From positions 1-64,000 of the forward strand of contig JBCCHN010000004.1 of the NCBI GenBank assembly GCA_039028695.1: a stretch of DNA of 64,000 nt. Direction: 5' to 3'. The notes under the pieces are model-generated. The model was not told the origin of the DNA. It did no database searches and saw only the letters and a program-made list of their open reading frames with translations. Positions within the stretch are counted from its first letter, which is position 1; the number at the start of each line of letters is the position of its first letter. A program made the position numbers and the translations under genes. This DNA is from JANQKX01 sp039028695. Lineage in GTDB: Bacteria; Pseudomonadota; Alphaproteobacteria; Kiloniellales; Kiloniellaceae. Below, one piece after another: positions 53,589 through 61,740 of this stretch.

Positions 53589-55037
53589 ATGATCGAGATG
53601 AACCTACAGTTCGCCCTGCCGGAAATTTTCCTGGCCCTTGCCGCTATGACGCTTTTGATGATCGGTGTCTTTCAGGGCAGCCGCTCCACTCGTTTGGTTT
53701 TGATGCTCGCGGTCGCGTCCATCGTCATCGCCGGGGTGTTGGTCGTGGCAGCCCCCAATGGGGGCGTGGCCTTTGGCGGCCTCTTTGTCGCCGACGATTT
53801 CAGTCGCTTCATGAAGGTGTTGGTGTTGTTGGGGGCGGCGCTGACCATGGTCATGTCCCTACGCTATATCGAGCGGGAAAACATGGCCCGCTTTGAATTC
53901 CCAATCCTATTGCTCTTTGCCACTCTGGGCATGTTGATGATGGTCTCGGCCGACGATCTCCTGTCCCTCTATCTTGGCCTTGAGCTGCAGAGTTTGTCGC
54001 TTTACGTGGTGGCGGCCTTTCGTCGAGATAGCGTACGCTCTTCCGAGGCGGGTCTGAAATACTTTGTGCTGGGCGCTTTGTCATCGGGCATGCTGCTTTA
54101 TGGTTGCTCCATGGTTTATGGCTTTGCGGGCTCGACCTCCTTTGCCGATTTGGGAAGGATCTTGTCCGCTCAGCTTCTGAGCGAGGGTTCGGTTTCGGTC
54201 GGATTGCTGGTAGGGCTGGTTTTCGTTGCCGCGGGCTTGGCATTTAAGATTTCGGCGGTGCCCTTCCATATGTGGACCCCGGATGTATATGAGGGAGCGC
54301 CCACGCCGGTGACCGCGTTCTTCGCCACAGCGCCCAAGGTGGCGGCCTTGGCGCTCTTTGTGCGGGTGCTCACTGATCCCTTCCATGACCTGCAACCTCA
54401 ATGGCAGCAGATCATCGTCTTTATATCTATCGCTTCCATGACCTTGGGGGCATTGGCCGCCATCAGCCAGACCAACATCAAACGGCTGATGGCCTACAGT
54501 TCCATCGGCCATATTGGCTATGCCCTTGTCGGATTGGCCGCCGGTACCGAGGAAGGGGTGCGTGGCATCGCCATTTACATGGCCATCTATATCTTCATGA
54601 ACGTGGGCACCTTTGCCTGCATCTTATGCATGCGTCAAAAAGATAAAATGCTGGAGGGGATTGAGGATTTGAAAGGCCTTAGCAAGACCAATCCCATGGT
54701 GGCTTTGGCTTTGGCCATCTTTATGTTTTCCATGGCGGGTATTCCTCCTTTGGCCGGGTTTTTCGGAAAGTTCTTTGTTTTCATGGCAGCAATAAACGCA
54801 GGCCTTTATATCCTTGCGGTGATTGGTGTGCTGACATCGGTGATCGGAGCGTTTTATTACTTGCGCATCGTTAAGATCATGTACTTTGACGACGCGGTGG
54901 AAACCTTCGACAGTCCCATTGGCAGGGAGCTGAGTGTAATTCTATTTGGCACCGGCATCGTGATTGTCTTCTTTATCTTGGTATTGAGCCCCGTCCTGGA
55001 TAGCGCAGGTACGGCTGCAGCCTCCTTGTTCACCTGA
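53589..55037 (+). CDS. nuoN: NADH-quinone oxidoreductase subunit N
   Basis: The third antiporter-like subunit, 482 residues. It has LGLELQSLSLYVVAAFRRD, FKISAVPFHMWTPDVYEGAP and the Lys-bearing helix FATAPKVAALALFVRV. It completes the 14-gene complex I set and its stop TGA shares a base with the birA ATG. Confidence 0.97.
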   Translation: MIEMNLQFALPEIFLALAAMTLLMIGVFQGSRSTRLVLMLAVASIVIAGVLVVAAPNGGVAFGGLFVADDFSRFMKVLVLLGAALTMVMSLRYIERENMARFEFPILLLFATLGMLMMVSADDLLSLYLGLELQSLSLYVVAAFRRDSVRSSEAGLKYFVLGALSSGMLLYGCSMVYGFAGSTSFADLGRILSAQLLSEGSVSVGLLVGLVFVAAGLAFKISAVPFHMWTPDVYEGAPTPVTAFFATAPKVAALALFVRVLTDPFHDLQPQWQQIIVFISIASMTLGALAAISQTNIKRLMAYSSIGHIGYALVGLAAGTEEGVRGIAIYMAIYIFMNVGTFACILCMRQKDKMLEGIEDLKGLSKTNPMVALALAIFMFSMAGIPPLAGFFGKFFVFMAAINAGLYILAVIGVLTSVIGAFYYLRIVKIMYFDDAVETFDSPIGRELSVILFGTGIVIVFFILVLSPVLDSAGTAAASLFT

Positions 55038-55834
55038 TGACTTCCCAAACCGTCAGTTCTAGTACGTCCCTGTTGCCGGGTGGTTTTCGGCTTATCGGTC
55101 ATGAGCGGCTCGTGAGCACCAATGATGAGGCAAAGAGGCTCGCCCAGGCCGGCGATGGCGGGAATTTGATTGTTTGGGCCAAATCTCAAAGCGGCGGTCG
55201 CGGGCGGCGGGGTCGACAATGGACAAGTCCGGAGGGGAACCTCTATTGCAGCTTCTTGCTGCGACCCAATTGCACCATCGCCGAGGCGCCCCAGATTGGC
55301 TTCGTGGCGGTTTTGGCAGTAGCTGACGTTGTCATGTCTCACCTCGGCGGAGCAAAGCCGGTGCAGGTTAAATGGCCGAACGATGTATTGGTGGACGGAC
55401 GCAAGGTGGCCGGGATTTTGCTGGAATCGCAAACGCGGCTGGACGACATGCTGGATTGGTTGGTGGTGGGGCAGGGAGTGAACCTGATTTCCCATCCTGG
55501 GGAAACGCTTTTCCCGGCGACAAACTTGCGCGCAGAAGGTGCCATCGAGGGACAAGGGATAGAGGCGGACCTTGCTCTTTTAGGTGGCAGATTTGCTCAC
55601 TGGTTTGACATCTGGATAGCATCGGGGTTTTCTGCGCTAAGAGACGCATGGCTGGCGCGCGCCTACGGCCTGGGCCGAGAGATATCCTTGAGGGAACCGG
55701 CGGTACCGTCGAATGGTCAATTTGTCGATTTGGATCTGGATGGAGCCATGGTTTTGGAACAACCGGATGGCCAGCGGTGCAGGGTTACGACAGGGGATGT
55801 TCAGGTCATGGATCAGGAAATGGGTGAGCCCTGA
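55037..55834 (+). CDS. birA: Biotin--[acetyl-CoA-carboxylase] ligase
   Basis: BirA makes biotinyl-AMP and attaches biotin to carboxylase carrier domains. The 265-residue protein shows the biotin loop SGGRGRRGRQW and the catalytic lysine block VKWPNDVLVDGRKVAGIL. There is no N-terminal DNA-binding domain, so it is a ligase only and not a repressor. Coupled by overlap to nuoN and coaX. Confidence 0.94.
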   Translation: MTSQTVSSSTSLLPGGFRLIGHERLVSTNDEAKRLAQAGDGGNLIVWAKSQSGGRGRRGRQWTSPEGNLYCSFLLRPNCTIAEAPQIGFVAVLAVADVVMSHLGGAKPVQVKWPNDVLVDGRKVAGILLESQTRLDDMLDWLVVGQGVNLISHPGETLFPATNLRAEGAIEGQGIEADLALLGGRFAHWFDIWIASGFSALRDAWLARAYGLGREISLREPAVPSNGQFVDLDLDGAMVLEQPDGQRCRVTTGDVQVMDQEMGEP

Positions 55835-56646
55835 TGCTGCTGGCGATTGATTCAGGCAATACAAACTTTGAATTCGCCGTCTTTGATGGCGACCGCCTGT
55901 GCGGCTCTTGGCGCACCGCCAGCGATGCCAATCGCACGGCCGATGAGTATTTAGTATGGCTCACCCAACTTATGGGACTGCAAGGCCTGAAAGCGGAGAT
56001 GATCGATGGGGCCATCATCTCGTCGGTGGTACCGGCGGCACTTTATCCTCTAGCAAGCCTGTGCAGCCGTTACTTCGGCGTCGATCCTCTCATCGTCGGA
56101 CGTCCCGGGGTCGAGTTGGGGATTGAGGTCAGGGTCGAGCAACCAGAAGCGGTTGGGGCTGACCGCCTTGTCAATTCAATTGCCGCGCATGAACAGTTTG
56201 GAGGCCCTTTGATCGTTGTGGATTTTGGGACTGCCACGTCTTTTGACGTGGTGGGCTCGGATGGTGCTTTTGAAGGCGGGGTTTTGGCGCCGGGCGTGAA
56301 CTTGTCCCTCCAAGCTTTTCATCTGGCAGCGGCCAAGTTGCCTTTGGTGCGGGTACGCATGCCCGAGCAGGTCATTGGCAAAGCCACCGAACCTGCGATG
56401 GAATCGGGGATTTTTTGGGGATATATCGGCTTGGTCGAGGGGTTGGTCGCGCGTATTAAATCTGAATATGGCGCGCCCATGAAGGTGATCGCCACCGGCG
56501 GCTTGGCCACCCTGTTCGATCGTGCGACGCCGGTCATTGAGCATGTTGACCCGGAGCTGACGCTTCGTGGCCTTCTTTCCATATACAGAACAAATGGCGG
56601 TTCTGACGTGCGGCACGGCGTTTTGGAAAAGGTGCGCTCGACGTGA
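55834..56646 (+). CDS. coaX: Type III pantothenate kinase
   Basis: CoaX carries out the first step of CoA synthesis, phosphorylating pantothenate; the type III enzyme needs a monovalent cation. The 270 residues start MLLAIDSGNTNFEFAVFDG (phosphate-binding loop with D6) and include VDFGTATSFDVV and GGVLAPGVNLSLQAF. The last codons overlap rnj by 4 nt. Confidence 0.95.
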   Translation: MLLAIDSGNTNFEFAVFDGDRLCGSWRTASDANRTADEYLVWLTQLMGLQGLKAEMIDGAIISSVVPAALYPLASLCSRYFGVDPLIVGRPGVELGIEVRVEQPEAVGADRLVNSIAAHEQFGGPLIVVDFGTATSFDVVGSDGAFEGGVLAPGVNLSLQAFHLAAAKLPLVRVRMPEQVIGKATEPAMESGIFWGYIGLVEGLVARIKSEYGAPMKVIATGGLATLFDRATPVIEHVDPELTLRGLLSIYRTNGGSDVRHGVLEKVRST

Positions 56647-58340
56647 CGGGTCGCGTGGTGAGCGGTCTCGATAGGAGATCTCCCAAGCTATCGGCTGACG
56701 ATCTCTATTTCCTCCCGCTGGGCGGAACCGGCGAGATTGGCATGAACCTCAATCTCTACGGCCATGATGGGGCGTGGCTGATGATCGATCTGGGGGTTAC
56801 TTTCGCCTCAGACAGCCTGCCCGGGGTAGACGTGCTCATGCCCGATCCATCCTTTATTGCTGAACGGGTTGAAGATTTGGCGGGGATTGTCCTCACTCAT
56901 GCCCACGAAGATCATATCGGTGCCGTTCCTTATCTTTGGCCTCGGTTCAGATGTCCCCTCTATGCGACCCCCTTTACCGCCTCCTTGGTCCGGCGCAAGT
57001 TGATCGAGGCCGGCTTAGAAAAAGAAGCTGAGGTCATTGAGGTTCCCCTGTCGGGTCAATTCCAGGTCGGCCCCTTTGAGGTTGAGTTGGTGACCCTGAC
57101 CCATTCAATCCCCGAGCCCAACGCGGTCGTGGTGCGTTGTGCGGCCGGAACGGTGCTGCACACGGGGGACTGGAAATTGGATCCAGACCCGTTGGTGGGT
57201 GATGCCACGGACATTACCCGCCTGAAGGCCCTGGCCGAGGAAGATGTCCTGGCTATGGTGTGCGACTCAACCAATGCCCTGGTTGATGAGGAGGCGGGCT
57301 CCGAAGCCGATGTGCGCGAGCGACTGTTGGAGGTGGTGTCCGGTCTGAAAAAGCGGGTGGCGGTTGCCTGCTTTGCCAGCAACGTGGCTCGTTTGGAGAC
57401 TGTTATTCGCGTAGCTGAGGCCTCGGGCCGCCGGGTGGCCCTGGTCGGGCGCTCCTTACACCGAATTGTGCAAGCCGCTCGAGAAAACGGCTATTTGGCG
57501 GACTTGCCGCCTTTCGTGGATGAATCCGAAGTGGACTATTTGCCGCGCGAGGAAGTGCTGTTGATCTGTACGGGTTCACAAGGGGAGCCACGGGCGGCTC
57601 TTTGGCGGATCGCGAAAGAACAACACAATCACGTTAATCTAGATGCCGGGGACGCAGTGGTTTTCTCCTCACGGGTGATTCCCGGCAATGAGGTTGGTAT
57701 CTTTGATCTGCAAAATGCTCTGGTTAAACGGGGCATTGAGGTTATCACCGATCATGATCATGAGATCCATGTATCCGGGCATCCTGGCCGCGAGGAGTTG
57801 GCGCAGATGTATCAATGGGTGCGGCCCAAAATCGCCATTCCCGTGCATGGGGAGGACCGACACTTGGCGGCCCATGCACAGCTCGCGCGCGACTGCCAGG
57901 TGCCGCATCAAATCGTCTGCTCCAATGGCGATCTTATACGTCTCACGCCGGGGCAGGGAGAGATTGTTACATCGGTTCCTTCCGGGCGCCTGGCGTTGGA
58001 GGGAAGACGGCTTTTGCCCCTCGGCAGTTCGGTTTTTCAGACCCGCAAGAAGATGAGCTATAATGGTGCGGCCTTTGCCACCGTTGTATTGGACCAGCGG
58101 GGCGCTATGGATGGGGAGGCGGAGATCTCCCTAATGGGCCTATGCGACACGGCGGAAAGCCAGTCGGATGGTACGATCCTTGCGCCGGCCGTGGCTGAGG
58201 CGGTGGCTCGTTTGCCCCGGCGCGAGCGTCGGGATGACAGTGCCGTTGAGGCAGCGGTGGCTCAAGCGGTGCGGCGAACTGCCTCGCGGCTTTGGGGCAA
58301 AAAACCTGTTACAAGCGTTCATGTGATCCGTCTTGAGTAA
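56643..58340 (+). CDS. rnj: Ribonuclease J
   Basis: RNase J is a metallo-beta-lactamase/beta-CASP nuclease for mRNA decay and rRNA maturation. The 565 residues hold the metal motif THAHEDHIGAVPYLWP, HTGDWKLDPDP and the beta-CASP end VSGHPGREELAQMYQWVRP followed by VHGEDRHLAAHA. It starts with GTG in a GTGA overlap with coaX. The place behind nuoN-birA-coaX is typical for alphaproteobacteria. Confidence 0.95.
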   Translation: MTGRVVSGLDRRSPKLSADDLYFLPLGGTGEIGMNLNLYGHDGAWLMIDLGVTFASDSLPGVDVLMPDPSFIAERVEDLAGIVLTHAHEDHIGAVPYLWPRFRCPLYATPFTASLVRRKLIEAGLEKEAEVIEVPLSGQFQVGPFEVELVTLTHSIPEPNAVVVRCAAGTVLHTGDWKLDPDPLVGDATDITRLKALAEEDVLAMVCDSTNALVDEEAGSEADVRERLLEVVSGLKKRVAVACFASNVARLETVIRVAEASGRRVALVGRSLHRIVQAARENGYLADLPPFVDESEVDYLPREEVLLICTGSQGEPRAALWRIAKEQHNHVNLDAGDAVVFSSRVIPGNEVGIFDLQNALVKRGIEVITDHDHEIHVSGHPGREELAQMYQWVRPKIAIPVHGEDRHLAAHAQLARDCQVPHQIVCSNGDLIRLTPGQGEIVTSVPSGRLALEGRRLLPLGSSVFQTRKKMSYNGAAFATVVLDQRGAMDGEAEISLMGLCDTAESQSDGTILAPAVAEAVARLPRRERRDDSAVEAAVAQAVRRTASRLWGKKPVTSVHVIRLE

Positions 58341-58426
58341 GTTTCGAACGATCAAGGATGCTGGACGAGGCCTTGCCCGACCCCATATTTAATCTGAAAT
58401 ATTCTTATGAGAGGGAAGAGAGTTCT

Positions 58427-58831
58427 ATGATCGGTCGATTAAATCACGTGGCGATAGCCGTGCCGGATCTGGAAAAAGCCGCGTCGTTGTACCGCGGAGC
58501 CTTGGGCGCCAAGGTCTCGGAACCTCAGGCCGAACCGGATCATGGGGTCACGGTGATTTTCATTGAATTGCCCAATACGAAAATTGAGCTATTGCACCCG
58601 CTTGGAGACACATCGCCCATTGCCAGCTTTTTGGAGAAAAATCCGGCTGGTGGCATGCACCATGTGTGCTACGAAGTAGACGACATCTATGCGGCCCGGG
58701 ACAAACTCAAAGCCGAGGGCGCGCGGGTTCTGGGCGATGGAGAGCCGAAAATCGGCGCTCACAACAAACCGGTTCTATTCCTGCATCCCAAGGACTTTTG
58801 CGGCACCTTGGTGGAATTAGAACAAGCTTAA
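58427..58831 (+). CDS. mce: Methylmalonyl-CoA epimerase
   Basis: This 134-residue VOC-fold enzyme interconverts (R)- and (S)-methylmalonyl-CoA in propionyl-CoA use. Metal ligands are visible in LNHVAIAVPDLEKA, in MHHVCYEVDDI and in the final VELEQ. ATG 58427 has GAGGGAAGAG upstream; the longer frame from 58358 adds 23 residues foreign to the family. Confidence 0.94.
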   Translation: MIGRLNHVAIAVPDLEKAASLYRGALGAKVSEPQAEPDHGVTVIFIELPNTKIELLHPLGDTSPIASFLEKNPAGGMHHVCYEVDDIYAARDKLKAEGARVLGDGEPKIGAHNKPVLFLHPKDFCGTLVELEQA

Positions 58832-58846
58832 TCCGGCCAGTTCGCG

Positions 58847-59080
58847 ATGAATTGGGTTACCGGCATACTGGTTTATGTGATGACCTGGTGGGTGGTCTTT
58901 TTCGCAGTTTTGCCCTGGGGCGTGAAACCGCCGGAAAATCCACAGCCGGGTCACGCCACTTCGGCGCCGGACCGCCCTATGCTGTGGCGTAAGGCCGCCA
59001 TCACCACGGGAATTGCCGCGGTTATTTGGGGGATCGTCTATTTGGGCGTGGAAAACTCTTGGATTGACTTCCGGCCATAG
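58847..59080 (+). CDS. DUF1467 family membrane protein
   Basis: A 77-residue protein with two membrane helices (about 5-25 and 52-68) and the DUF1467 features WWVVFFAVLPWGVKP and LWRKAAITT. It follows mce by 15 nt, as is usual in alphaproteobacteria. Its function is unknown. Confidence 0.88.
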   Translation: MNWVTGILVYVMTWWVVFFAVLPWGVKPPENPQPGHATSAPDRPMLWRKAAITTGIAAVIWGIVYLGVENSWIDFRP

Positions 59081-59133
59081 TAGCATTTCTAATTGTTATC
59101 AATTTATTAATGTCGTTTCTTTACGCTGTATCT

Positions 59134-59550
59134 ATGAAAAACCTTCGCTCTTTTGGCCTGTTAGTGGTCGCCCAAGGCATGATTTTCGCTCTTCCCGCTA
59201 TGGGAACCGAGCCCCCGTCTGCGACGGTCACCTATCAGGATTGCCAACGACTTGTCGATTATCAGCCTAGCGAGGGTGTGGACTACCAGCCGGGGGTGGA
59301 CGTGCACGGCCGTGCCGTGGCGCCGGCGGACTTGGGCGGTGGCTTTCAATACCAGCCGCCGAAGAGCTTTTCCTTTCCCTTAGAATTCACGCCGATCGAT
59401 CGAGAGGGCTTCGAGCAAACCACTCTGGGTCTCGGCCAAATCGAGGTAAGTGAGAACGGCCGTGCCTATTTTAATGGGCGGCCGCTTCAAAGCGACGATC
59501 AGGCCGCCTTAAGTCGCAAATGCCAGTCCATCGTAAGAGGTCATTCCTAA
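59134..59550 (+). CDS. Secreted protein of unknown function
   Basis: The product (138 residues from ATG 59134) has a signal peptide (MKNLRSFGLLVVAQGMIFAL, cleavage probably near PAMG). The mature part has the striking segments DYQPGVDVHGRAVAPADL and FSFPLEFTPIDR, and ends with a conserved-looking IEVSENGRAYFNGRPL. Cysteines in QDCQRLV and RKCQS could pair. I recall similar PGVDV-VAPADL proteins in alphaproteobacteria, all uncharacterised. ATG 59110 is an alternative; neither has a good ribosome site. Confidence 0.68.
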   Translation: MKNLRSFGLLVVAQGMIFALPAMGTEPPSATVTYQDCQRLVDYQPSEGVDYQPGVDVHGRAVAPADLGGGFQYQPPKSFSFPLEFTPIDREGFEQTTLGLGQIEVSENGRAYFNGRPLQSDDQAALSRKCQSIVRGHS

Positions 59551-59571
59551 AGAGCGGCGAAGGCCGTCTTT
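59549..59571 (+). terminator. Weak terminator-like hairpin
   Basis: AAAGAGCGGC and GCCGTCTTT pair around GAAG with one bulged base, overlapping the stop codon of the secreted-protein gene. The T-run is only three long. Confidence 0.4.
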
Positions 59572-59704
59572 AGCTCAATTTGTCACAGGCGCTCGTTGCA
59601 GGGCTCCATAGACATCTTTGGGGCCTTCTCCTATACAAATGCCGATTGGCGAGGCCCGATTCGGGTCGCAGAGACGGGACTGAGATGGCGCTGGATTTGA
59701 ACGA

Positions 59705-60952
59705 ATGATATTTTCCGCCTTTGAGCGCATGGTCGCCATGCGCTATTTGCGCTCGCGCCGGGAAGAGGGTTTTGTCTCCGTCATTGCGGGCTTTTCCTTT
59801 TTGGGGATCGGCTTGGGGGTCGCGACGCTCATCATCGTAATGGCGGTGATGAATGGTTTTCGCCAGGAACTCTTGGGCCGTATCTTGGGGGTGAATGGTC
59901 ACCTGACCATCTTTGGTCAAAATTCGGTCATCGAAGATTACGAGGATATGGCCGAGCGCCTGCGCCAAATCACCGGCGTGGACATGGCGGCGCCGCAAAT
60001 CCAGGGTCAGGTTATGGTCACCGCCAAAGAGTCTGCCACCGGTGCCTTGGTGCGGGGTATGCAGCAGGGCGATCTGCAAGCTCGGCCCCTGATCGCCGAA
60101 AATATCGTGCGCGGATCCTTGGAGGACTTTCAGGGCGAGGATGTGGTGATGATCGGCACGCGTCTGGCGCGGCAATTGCGGGTCCGCGTGGGGGATTCCA
60201 TCACCCTGGTTTCGCCAAAAAGCAACACCACCGTCATCGGTAGTTTGCCCCGGCTGAAAAGTTACCGGGTCGCCGCGCTTTTTGAAGTTGGTATGTCGGA
60301 ATACGACGGGGGCTTTATCTATATGCCCTTGGAGGCGGCGCAGATCTTTTTCCAATTGCCCGACCGAGTGAACGCGGTCGAGATCTTTTTGAACGATCCG
60401 GAATCACTGGACGGTTTGCGGGATCTGCTTCAAGAAACCGCCGGGCCGGGCCACCGCAGCTTGGATTGGCAGCGCTCGAACGCCAGCTTTTTTAACGCCA
60501 TTCAGGTGGAGCGGAACGTGATGTTCCTTATTCTGTCCCTGATCATCTTGGTGGCCGCCTTTAATATTCTGTCCGGTCAGACCATGCTGGTGAAGGATAA
60601 GGGGAGGGACATCGCCATCCTGCGCACCATGGGGGCGACCCGCGGATCGATCCTGCGTGTCTTCTTCCTCAGCGGCGCAAGTATTGGGGTCTTTGGGACG
60701 CTTTTCGGTTTTATTCTCGGGCTGGCCTTTTCCACCAATATCGAAACCATTCGACAGTGGTTACAAAGCTTGACCGGCACGGAACTCTTTTCTGCCGAGA
60801 TCTATTTTCTATCTCAGTTGCCGGCGGTGGTCGACCCGGTTGAGGTCGGCCAGGTTGTGGGCATGGCGCTCTTCTGGTCGTTCCTTGCACCCCTTTGGCC
60901 GGCCTGGCGGGCAGCCCGGTTAGACCCGGTCGAGGCGCTTCGTTATGAATGA
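59705..60952 (+). CDS. lolC: Lipoprotein-releasing ABC transporter permease (LolC/E type)
   Basis: This inner-membrane permease hands outer-membrane lipoproteins to the carrier LolA. The 415 residues have the LolC/E start AMRYLRSRREEGFVSVIAGF, one N-terminal helix, a periplasmic domain of about 220 residues and three C-terminal helices with the FtsX/MacB-type block GRDIAILRTMGATRGSILRVF. Alphaproteobacteria usually have this single homodimeric form. It overlaps or abuts lolD. Confidence 0.94.
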   Translation: MIFSAFERMVAMRYLRSRREEGFVSVIAGFSFLGIGLGVATLIIVMAVMNGFRQELLGRILGVNGHLTIFGQNSVIEDYEDMAERLRQITGVDMAAPQIQGQVMVTAKESATGALVRGMQQGDLQARPLIAENIVRGSLEDFQGEDVVMIGTRLARQLRVRVGDSITLVSPKSNTTVIGSLPRLKSYRVAALFEVGMSEYDGGFIYMPLEAAQIFFQLPDRVNAVEIFLNDPESLDGLRDLLQETAGPGHRSLDWQRSNASFFNAIQVERNVMFLILSLIILVAAFNILSGQTMLVKDKGRDIAILRTMGATRGSILRVFFLSGASIGVFGTLFGFILGLAFSTNIETIRQWLQSLTGTELFSAEIYFLSQLPAVVDPVEVGQVVGMALFWSFLAPLWPAWRAARLDPVEALRYE

Positions 60953-60960
60953 GGGCCATT

Positions 60961-61662
60961 ATGAGTGATCGGGCAAACGACGCTGGCCTTTCCCTGCGCG
61001 ATATTGGACGCACCTTCCATCAGGCGGGCGAGAGCCTGGAAATTTTGCACGACGTCAATTTCGATCTGCGCCCCGGCGAATTGGTAGCCTTGGTGGGTCC
61101 TTCTGGAGCGGGCAAGTCCACGCTTTTGCACATTTCCGGTCTGTTGGAACGGCCTAATGTGGGCGAGGTACTTCTAGCCGGCCAGGCCACGGGCAAGCTG
61201 AGTGATACGGGCCGCACGGCTCTACGGCGGCAAACCGTGGGCTTTGTTTATCAATACCACCACCTTTTGCCGGAGTTTTCCGCGCTTGAGAACATTGTCT
61301 TGCCCCAGATGATCGCCGGCAGGCGTCGCAAGGATGCTGTCGCAGCGGCTGAGGCGCTGTTGGCCAAAGTGGGCCTGTCGGCTCGCGCCACGCATAGGCC
61401 CGCGCGCCTATCGGGCGGCGAACAGCAGCGGGTCGCCATTGCACGGGGCCTGGCCAACGGGCCTAAATTCCTTCTGGCGGACGAGCCGACCGGCAACCTA
61501 GATCCCGACACCGCAGAAAAAGTGTTCGATATGCTCTTGGGTCTCGTCCGCGACTCGGGGCTTGGCGCCCTGATCGCTACGCACAATCTAGCCTTGGCCC
61601 AACGCATGGATCGGGTTTTATGGCTCGACAACGGTCAGGTGCACGAGAAGAAGGGCGGCTGA
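60961..61662 (+). CDS. lolD: Lipoprotein-releasing ABC transporter ATPase
   Basis: LolD powers lipoprotein release. The 233 residues show Walker A GPSGAGKST at 46-54, signature LSGGEQQRVAIARG and Walker B LLADEPTGNLD. ATG 60961 has GAGGG five bases upstream and is preferred to ATG 60949, which overlaps the permease stop. Confidence 0.95.
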   Translation: MSDRANDAGLSLRDIGRTFHQAGESLEILHDVNFDLRPGELVALVGPSGAGKSTLLHISGLLERPNVGEVLLAGQATGKLSDTGRTALRRQTVGFVYQYHHLLPEFSALENIVLPQMIAGRRRKDAVAAAEALLAKVGLSARATHRPARLSGGEQQRVAIARGLANGPKFLLADEPTGNLDPDTAEKVFDMLLGLVRDSGLGALIATHNLALAQRMDRVLWLDNGQVHEKKGG

Positions 61663-61740
61663 CGGCGGAACTTTCGGATATCCACAGGAAATTGTTCGCC
61701 AGGCTCCTGACAAACCGGTCGCACCATGGAATCTTGGCGC

